DNA of 5,525 bases, from positions 1 through 5,525 of the forward strand of contig JANJWE010000166.1 in the NCBI GenBank assembly GCA_024709705.1, in the 5' to 3' direction. Positions 1 to 3,935 of this stretch are shown here, in pieces. This stretch comes from Flavobacterium sp. GTDB taxonomy: Bacteria; Bacteroidota; Bacteroidia; Flavobacteriales; Flavobacteriaceae. The notes beneath the pieces were generated by a model. The model ran no database searches and was not told the DNA's origin. It saw only the letters and a list, made by a program, of their open reading frames with translations. Made by a program: the position numbers and the translations under genes. Within the stretch, counting starts at the first letter, position 1. Each line of letters opens with the position of its first letter.

Positions 1-112
1 TTAAAAATTTTTAAATTACAAAATTTTGTGTGTTGTTTTTTTTTTAATTTTAATAAATAATTTAGCCATTGTTTTTAAATACCTTAACAATACAATATCC
101 TCCAAAAACATA
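1..112. other. AT-rich intergenic stretch, no gene seen
   Basis: This stretch lies downstream of the small membrane protein gene (minus strand) and is very AT-rich. It contains a run of ten T at 36-45 and a short perfect palindrome ACAAAATTTTGT at 18-29. The longest ATG-started minus-strand frame here begins at 69 and stops after about 17 codons, so it is not a credible gene. No convincing GC-containing stem followed by a T-tract was found, so no terminator is called. Confidence 0.6.
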
Positions 113-391
113 TCAATAAATTAAATTTATAAAATAAACGACTATACCAATGATTAAAAGTGTTCGAATTAATCGTAAAATGAGTTGAATTAGAACCAAT
201 ATAATGATTCCCAGAAGAATTCGGTCTAGATTAAAATACCAATCCGGGTCTTTTAAATTTTGGTGTGCAATAATGAATATCGGAATGGCAATCAATACAT
301 TCAATACAAAAATAATTACATCATCCCAGGGTCGTTTGACCTGAAATTTTGTTTTTAATTCTTCTAGTTTGAAAGTTCCAAATATATTCAT
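113..391 (-). CDS. Small integral membrane protein, function unknown
   Basis: This 92-residue protein is not recognised as a member of a named family. It has a short soluble N-terminus (about residues 1-24, with a basic patch ending KRPWDD). A hydrophobic helix follows at about 25-43, then a polar loop with a DPDW motif (48-51). The rest is almost entirely hydrophobic from about 57 to 92, interrupted only by RLIR (73-76), so it could form one long or two short membrane helices. There is no cleavable signal peptide or lipobox, so it is probably an inner-membrane protein. The ATG lies 20 bases after the stop of the substrate-binding-like gene on the same strand, which suggests co-transcription with it and the phosphorylase. 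No Shine-Dalgarno is seen, as is usual in this phylum. Its short length and simple composition leave the function open. The frame is intact and ends in TGA. Confidence 0.7.
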   Translation of the reverse strand: MNIFGTFKLEELKTKFQVKRPWDDVIIFVLNVLIAIPIFIIAHQNLKDPDWYFNLDRILLGIIILVLIQLILRLIRTLLIIGIVVYFINLIY

Positions 392-411
392 ACAGCTAAA
401 ACGGCAAAACT

Positions 412-1263
412 TTATAAGTTATGCACGATTTCAGCAAAAGTACTTTTTTTATTGATAAGACTTAATTCAAAAAGCTGATTTTGAACTTTGTTTAACGTTT
501 CTGGCGTTATATTTTTTTGGCACCAACGGGTTTGAATCAACCATTGATTGATATCATCAATTTTTTGGTTGTATCTTTCGGCCAAAGTGCGATTGATACT
601 TGGAATGTCTTTGAATTCTTCAGTAGTTGTATTGATGATATCCAAGAGTAATCTAATGCTTTGTGGATGGTTTTCTAATAATTCGTTCCGAACCGCAATC
701 ACAAAACAGGGCCATGGAGTAGGACAGTCGGCAATTTTGCGAAAGGTGCCGTTATCAACCAAAGGCTTGGTCATAAATTTTTCCCACATGAAATAATCGG
801 CTTTCCCAAGGGATAAAGCTTCCACAGCACCCTCAATTGTGTTGACGATTTCAAATTGCAAATCATTTGTATTCCAACCTTGATTTTGAGCATTAACAAT
901 GGCCATCAAATGCGAACCCGAACCCATTCGACTAATCGCTACTTTTGTATTTTCTAAATCAGAAAGTTTTTGAAAGTTGGAATTTGCATCCACATGAATT
1001 CCCCATATAAGAGGACTTTCTACATAAATTTGAACAATTTTAGAAGGATTTCCGGATGTAATGTCTTTCACAATTCCTTCGGTTAAAATAACGGCTATAT
1101 CGGTTTCGCCATCACGTAACATTTGGCACATTTTTCCGGTTCCTTCGGGAACGTCGGTCCATTGTAAATCGATACCGGCTTCTTCAAATTCACCGTTTTC
1201 AATACATAAATGCCAAGGTAAATTGAAATGTTCGGGTACGCCGGCTATTTTGATGGTTTTCAT
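412..1263 (-). CDS. Cytoplasmic substrate-binding-protein-like protein (NMT1/THI5, Ca3427-like PBP2 fold)
   Basis: This 283-residue protein resembles type-2 periplasmic binding proteins of the SsuA/TauA/NMT1-THI5 group. The order is typical: an N-terminal strand with KIAGVPEHFNLPWHL (5-19), then FEEAGIDL (26-33), where these proteins read 'F...G(I/L)xV'. Next comes a G-E/D-x-D-I-A segment (52-57), an S-x-MGSGSH ligand-loop-like motif (111-119) and a G-K-A-D-Y segment (153-157). From recall, it is closest to the Ca3427-like subgroup, first described structurally in Candida albicans and also found in bacteria. The notable point is the N-terminus: it begins directly with the first beta-strand and has no signal peptide or lipobox, so the protein should stay in the cytoplasm. 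No permease or ATPase gene is adjacent. It may therefore bind a small molecule as a sensor or carrier, or act as an enzyme; the ligand cannot be read from the sequence. It starts 17 bases after the phosphorylase stop, which points to an operon. Family placement is fairly sure, function is not. Confidence 0.85.
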   Translation of the reverse strand: MKTIKIAGVPEHFNLPWHLCIENGEFEEAGIDLQWTDVPEGTGKMCQMLRDGETDIAVILTEGIVKDITSGNPSKIVQIYVESPLIWGIHVDANSNFQKLSDLENTKVAISRMGSGSHLMAIVNAQNQGWNTNDLQFEIVNTIEGAVEALSLGKADYFMWEKFMTKPLVDNGTFRKIADCPTPWPCFVIAVRNELLENHPQSIRLLLDIINTTTEEFKDIPSINRTLAERYNQKIDDINQWLIQTRWCQKNITPETLNKVQNQLFELSLINKKSTFAEIVHNL

Positions 1264-1280
1264 TTTTTAAGTATGGTAAA

Positions 1281-2147
1281 TTATTGTGCCAATTTATCCA
1301 ACGCATATTCAATTAATGCATCCACTGCTTTATACGGGTCTTCACTAAACGTTCCATTGGCACGGTTGGCAATAATTGCGTTTAATGATAAGCATTCGTG
1401 TCCTAATAATTTGCCTAAACCATAAATGGCTCCGGTTTCCATTTCTAAATTAGTCATTTGAATACCATTATAATTAAAAGCATCCATCTTTGAATTTAGG
1501 TCTGCATCTTGTATATTTAATCGTAAAACACGTCCTTGTGGACCATAAAAACCGCCTGCTGTTCCGGTGAAGCCTTTGTGAATTTGCTCACTTTCAAACT
1601 TTGCGGCTAAAATTTCACTGCCTTTAATGACGTAGGGACGTCCTTTTCGCAAATCCCAATTGGTTTGATTGATAAAGGCATCTTCAATGTCTTTTTCGGA
1701 AACCGCATCGATTAAATAGGAGCGGAGCATGTTGTCTAAACCTAATCCGTAGGCACTCATCACAAAAGTATCTACCGGAATAGCGGCTTGCAAAGAACCT
1801 GATGTTCCAATACGAACAATATTTAACGAAGTTAGTTTTTCTTTGATTCTTCTGGTTTTTAAATCGATATTGACTAACGCATCGAGTTCATTCATCACAA
1901 TATCGATATTGTCCGGACCAATACCGGTGGACATTACGGTGATGCGTTTGCCTTTATAGATTCCGGTTTGCGTTTTGAATTCTCTTTTTTGGGTTGTAAA
2001 TTCAATGGAATCAAAATGTTTGGTGATTTTTTCTACCCGATTTTGATCACCCACAAAAATAATATCGTGAGCAATTTGTTCCGGCAATAAATTGATGTGA
2101 TAAACACTGCCGTCGGGGTTTAGTATTAATTCGGATGATTGTATCAT
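1281..2147 (-). CDS. Nucleoside phosphorylase, uridine phosphorylase-like
   Basis: This 288-residue protein belongs to the PNP/UDP (phosphorylase family 1) superfamily, which cleaves nucleosides with phosphate to a free base and (deoxy)ribose 1-phosphate in the cytoplasm. Motifs match E. coli uridine phosphorylase in order: a His near the N-terminus (H17); GDQNRV (33-38, phosphate loop with R37); KREF (54-57, R55 equivalent to the Arg donated by the neighbouring subunit); STGIG (73-77); RIGTSG (112-117, phosphate-binding Arg and Thr); FYGPQGR (200-206); and EMET (235-238, ribose-binding Met and Glu). Q204 and R206 align with the Gln and Arg that recognise uracil in E. coli Udp, which favours a pyrimidine over a purine substrate. 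Compared with Udp, there is an insertion of roughly 14 residues before RIGTSG. It is the likely first gene of a three-gene set with the binding-protein-like gene and the small membrane protein. The start codon is preceded by an A-rich leader and, 10 bases upstream, by a heptamer repeat array. Confidence 0.9.
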   Translation of the reverse strand: MIQSSELILNPDGSVYHINLLPEQIAHDIIFVGDQNRVEKITKHFDSIEFTTQKREFKTQTGIYKGKRITVMSTGIGPDNIDIVMNELDALVNIDLKTRRIKEKLTSLNIVRIGTSGSLQAAIPVDTFVMSAYGLGLDNMLRSYLIDAVSEKDIEDAFINQTNWDLRKGRPYVIKGSEILAAKFESEQIHKGFTGTAGGFYGPQGRVLRLNIQDADLNSKMDAFNYNGIQMTNLEMETGAIYGLGKLLGHECLSLNAIIANRANGTFSEDPYKAVDALIEYALDKLAQ

Positions 2148-2157
2148 TGTTTTTTTG

Positions 2158-2227
2158 TTTCAGGTTTCAGGTTTCAGGTTTCAAGTTTCAGGTTTCAAGT
2201 TTCAGGTTTCAAGTTTCAGGTTTCAAG
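2158..2227. repeat. Tandem heptamer array, ten units of TTTCA(G/A)G
   Basis: Ten contiguous 7-bp units are present without any indel, each reading TTTCAGG or TTTCAAG. The sixth-base pattern across the units is G,G,G,A,G,A,G,A,G,A, so units 3-10 (2172-2227) form four exact copies of the 14-mer TTTCAGGTTTCAAG. The period of seven and the lack of a spanning frame argue against coding. Such short perfect arrays usually vary in copy number by replication slippage. The array ends 10 bases from the phosphorylase start codon. Confidence 0.95.
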
Positions 2228-2283
2228 TTGGGTGATTCAAAATTTAAAAAAAAACTCTAAGCTGAATTAAGATTAACATTAAA

Positions 2284-2304
2284 CTTGAAACCTGAAACTT
2301 GAAA
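2284..2304. repeat. Three inverted heptamers facing the main array
   Basis: The units CTTGAAA, CCTGAAA and CTTGAAA are the exact reverse complement of array units in the order AAG, AGG, AAG, and so match the alternating part of the main array. They lie 56 bases beyond the array and just after the stop codon of the SUI1-like gene (in transcription order). Matching the alternating phase suggests they arose from the array by inverted duplication, or that pairing is maintained. Confidence 0.9.
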
Positions 2305-2311
2305 CAAAAAA

Positions 2312-2647
2312 TCATCCTCCAACTCGTTTGGTTTTAAATCCTTTATCTTTTAAAAATTGCATTATTTTATCTCGGTAATCCCCTTGAATGATGATTTCGC
2401 CCTCTTTGAAGCTGCCGCCTACGGCAAATTTACTTTTTATTTCTTTGGCTAAAATTTTAAAGTCTTCATCGGTTCCTTCATAACCCGAAATAATGGTGGT
2501 GGGTTTACCTTTTCGTTTTTCGTATTGACAAATCATCGGTTCTTTTTGAACGTATAATTCGTGAGGCGAGTCATCAACATGTTCCGGTTCATCGGCAGGT
2601 TGATGGTCCGGGAAGAGTTTTTTGAGTTGTTCGTTTAAGTCATTCAT
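2312..2647 (-). CDS. SUI1/eIF1-like translation factor (YciH family)
   Basis: This 111-residue protein has the length and architecture of bacterial YciH proteins, homologues of eukaryotic/archaeal initiation factor eIF1/SUI1, which act at the small ribosomal subunit on start-site fidelity. The first 35 or so residues are acidic, polar and probably disordered. The SUI1 domain then runs from about residue 40 to the end, with RKGKPTTIISGYEG (45-58), the signature FAVGGSFKEGEIIIQGDYR (74-92) and a C-terminal GFKTKRVGG (103-111). The basic RKGK loop corresponds to the rRNA-contacting loop of eIF1. It stands alone between a terminator upstream and the repeat spacer downstream. Only a weak promoter candidate is visible in the 97 bases before the start (GTTG, then TATTTTAC about 19 bases later on the minus strand). 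Family assignment is firm; its exact bacterial role is less settled in the literature. Confidence 0.92.
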   Translation of the reverse strand: MNDLNEQLKKLFPDHQPADEPEHVDDSPHELYVQKEPMICQYEKRKGKPTTIISGYEGTDEDFKILAKEIKSKFAVGGSFKEGEIIIQGDYRDKIMQFLKDKGFKTKRVGG

Positions 2648-2744
2648 TTTTTTTAAGGGCTAAGGCTCTAAGATTTTGGAGAAATGAGGTTTTAGGCTGT
2701 CTGTAAAATATCAGAACTTGAGTACCTCACAACCTTTATAAATC

Positions 2745-2780
2745 AAAAAAGACATCAAGCCAAAACTCAATGTCTTTTTT
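2745..2780 (-). terminator. Intrinsic terminator of the dioxygenase gene
   Basis: An 11-bp perfect stem, AAAAAAGACAT (2745-2755) with ATGTCTTTTTT (2770-2780), encloses a 14-base loop. Read on the minus strand it lies 17 bases after the dioxygenase stop codon and ends in a run of T, as expected of a rho-independent terminator. Because the stem is A/T-flanked on both sides it could also work in the other direction, but no plus-strand gene reads into it here. The stem core is short in GC, so strength is uncertain. Confidence 0.8.
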
Positions 2781-2796
2781 TATGAGTTCGTATAAA

Positions 2797-3747
2797 TTAC
2801 TTCTTTATCAATCCTAAATCAACTAAACGTTCATGCAAGAATTCTCCTGCTGAAATGTCTTCATATAATTTGGGATTATTTTCATCAATACAATCTTCTA
2901 ATACATCCAAACGCATATCGCTTACCGGATGCATGAAGAATGGAATGGAATAACGGGATGTGCCCCATAATTCTCTTGGTGGATTTACCACTTGATGAAT
3001 GGTAGATTTTAATTTGTTATTGGTATGACGCGATAACATATCGCCCACATTAATCATCAATTCATCCGGCTCTGCCATGGCATCAATCCATTCGCCATTG
3101 TGGTTTTGAACCTGCAATCCTTTCCCTTGAGCTCCCATTAATAGGGTAATCAAGTTGATATCGCCATGAGCTGCTGCACGTACGGCATCTTTAGGCTCAT
3201 CTGTAATGGGTGGATAATGAATTGGTCTTAAAATACTATTCCCGTCTTTAATGTATTTATCAAAATAGAATTCATCTAAACCTAAATATAAAGCCAATGC
3301 TCTCAATACATAAACCCCTGTTTTCTCCAACATTTGATAGGCTTCTTTACCTACCTCATTAAACTTAGGTAATTCTGTTACTTCCACATTGTCTGGATAT
3401 TCACCGGCATATTTTGAATCGTCACTAACATATTGACCAAAATGCCAAAATTCTTTTAAATCACCGGCAGAGCGACCTTTTGCGTGTTCTTTACCAAAAG
3501 AAACATAACCGCGTTGCCCTCCAATTCCTGGAATTTCATATTTGGCTTTGGTTTCCAAAGGAAGGTTAAAAAAGTTTCGTACTTCTGAGTACAATTCATC
3601 CACTAGTCGGTCATCTAAAAAATGACCTTTCAGGGCTACAAACCCTATATCTGAATAAGCTTTTCCGATTTCATTTACAAATTTTTGTTTGCGTACCGGG
3701 TCGTCCGATAGGAAATCACGCAAGTCAACACTAGGAATTTTTTGCAT
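2797..3747 (-). CDS. Isopenicillin N synthase-like Fe(II)/2-oxoglutarate dioxygenase
   Basis: This 316-residue protein is a complete member of the isopenicillin N synthase / 2-oxoglutarate-dependent oxygenase family (non-haem iron enzymes of the cytoplasm). The N-terminal DIOX_N-type region spans about 4-115, starting IPSVDLRDF and including the SDIGFVALKGH strand (32-42). The catalytic double-stranded beta-helix spans about 170-275. The iron triad is visible as HGD (H194, D196) and the distal His in STIHQVVNPP (H251). The RYS motif (R265, S267) is the usual RxS anchor for the 2-oxoglutarate carboxylate, so an ordinary 2-oxoglutarate-using oxygenase is more likely than an oxygenase without co-substrate. 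No beta-lactam or peptide synthetase genes are nearby, so true isopenicillin N synthesis is unlikely and the substrate is unknown. A good promoter precedes it and a terminator follows, so it appears to be a single-gene unit, divergent from the E1 gene. Confidence 0.92.
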   Translation of the reverse strand: MQKIPSVDLRDFLSDDPVRKQKFVNEIGKAYSDIGFVALKGHFLDDRLVDELYSEVRNFFNLPLETKAKYEIPGIGGQRGYVSFGKEHAKGRSAGDLKEFWHFGQYVSDDSKYAGEYPDNVEVTELPKFNEVGKEAYQMLEKTGVYVLRALALYLGLDEFYFDKYIKDGNSILRPIHYPPITDEPKDAVRAAAHGDINLITLLMGAQGKGLQVQNHNGEWIDAMAEPDELMINVGDMLSRHTNNKLKSTIHQVVNPPRELWGTSRYSIPFFMHPVSDMRLDVLEDCIDENNPKLYEDISAGEFLHERLVDLGLIKK

Positions 3748-3798
3748 AGTAAATTGTTATTTGTTAATAACTCTAAGTGAGTTGAATGCTTGTAAATA

Positions 3799-3828
3799 CA
3801 AATGTATATAAATATTTGAAACTTCAAA
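3799..3828 (-). promoter_or_regulatory. Bacteroidota-type promoter for the dioxygenase gene
   Basis: On the minus strand, TTTG (3828-3825) is followed after 18 bases by TACATTTG (3806-3799), a full match to the TAnnTTTG -7 element used by the Bacteroidota primary sigma factor, with a normal spacer to the -33 box. Transcription would start near 3792 and give a leader of roughly 45 bases before the ATG at 3747. A second TTTG (3835-3832) is also present but is further away than usual. Confidence 0.6.
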
Positions 3829-3903
3829 ATTCAAAGTTATCAACACTCGCGAAAACGTTATATAAAAAAGTATCACAAAAAGAATTGAATTTGTTATTTT
3901 TTG

Positions 3904-3911
3904 TACTTTTG
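3904..3911 (+). promoter_or_regulatory. Probable -7 box for the E1 gene
   Basis: TACTTTTG matches the Bacteroidota -7 consensus TAnnTTTG and ends 24 bases before the E1 start codon, which would leave a very short leader of under about 20 bases. The -33 side is poor: ATTG at 3884-3887 gives a 16-base spacer, and TTTG at 3890-3893 is too close. The call rests mainly on the -7 match and its position. Confidence 0.45.
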
Positions 3912-3912
3912 A

Positions 3913-3930
3913 GGGCGTTTTAAAACACCC
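3913..3930. repeat. Imperfect palindrome in the E1 leader
   Basis: GGGCGTTTTAAAACACCC is an 18-bp palindrome with one mismatched pair (C3916 opposite A3927), lying between the E1 -7 box and its start codon. It has no loop, so it suits a dimeric protein-binding site better than an RNA hairpin. It would cover the predicted transcription start. Its role as an operator is only inferred, and it could be chance in AT-rich DNA, although the GC-rich ends make it stand out. Confidence 0.4.
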
Positions 3931-3935
3931 AAACT

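Larger units (their letters stand above)
2151..2311. repeat. Inverted-repeat spacer element built from heptamers
   Basis: Almost the entire spacer between the SUI1-like gene and the phosphorylase has inverted symmetry. The outer ends are perfect 12-bp inverted repeats: TTTTTTGTTTCA at 2151-2162 and TGAAACAAAAAA at 2300-2311, the latter directly abutting the SUI1-like stop codon. Inside, three inverted heptamers at 2284-2304 can pair with heptamers 8-10 of the tandem array. This gives an uninterrupted 24-bp stem (2206-2229 with 2282-2305) around a 52-base AT-rich loop. No T-tract follows the stem on either strand, so it is not a classical intrinsic terminator. It could be a small repeat family of the genome or a structured leader for the phosphorylase mRNA; which one is not decidable here. 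Confidence 0.8.

Noticed and set aside
7..69. Short minus-strand frame from the ATG at 69
   Set aside because: It stops after about 17 codons, is lysine-rich because of the A/T runs, and has no support as a gene.
548..796. Plus-strand open frame of 82 codons inside the binding-protein-like gene
   Set aside because: It lies wholly antisense to a gene with clear family motifs, and its translation shows no recognisable domain.
1061..1425. Two overlapping plus-strand open frames across the binding-protein/phosphorylase junction
   Set aside because: They are antisense to two well-supported genes and have no domain, no promoter and low-complexity composition.
2158..2305. CRISPR array
   Set aside because: The 7-bp units are contiguous with no spacers, the inverted copies face the array, and no cas gene is present.
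2206..2305. Rho-independent terminator from the long heptamer stem
   Set aside because: No T-tract follows the stem on either strand (A-runs follow instead), and the 52-base loop is too large.
2151..2311. Insertion sequence or transposase remnant
   Set aside because: The symmetrical spacer encodes no protein, and no target-site duplication is evident around its ends; it is described as a repeat element only.
3837..3845. DnaA-box-like TTATCAACA in the divergent spacer
   Set aside because: It is a single site with one mismatch to TTATCCACA in AT-rich DNA, with no cluster of boxes and no dnaA or dnaN gene nearby.
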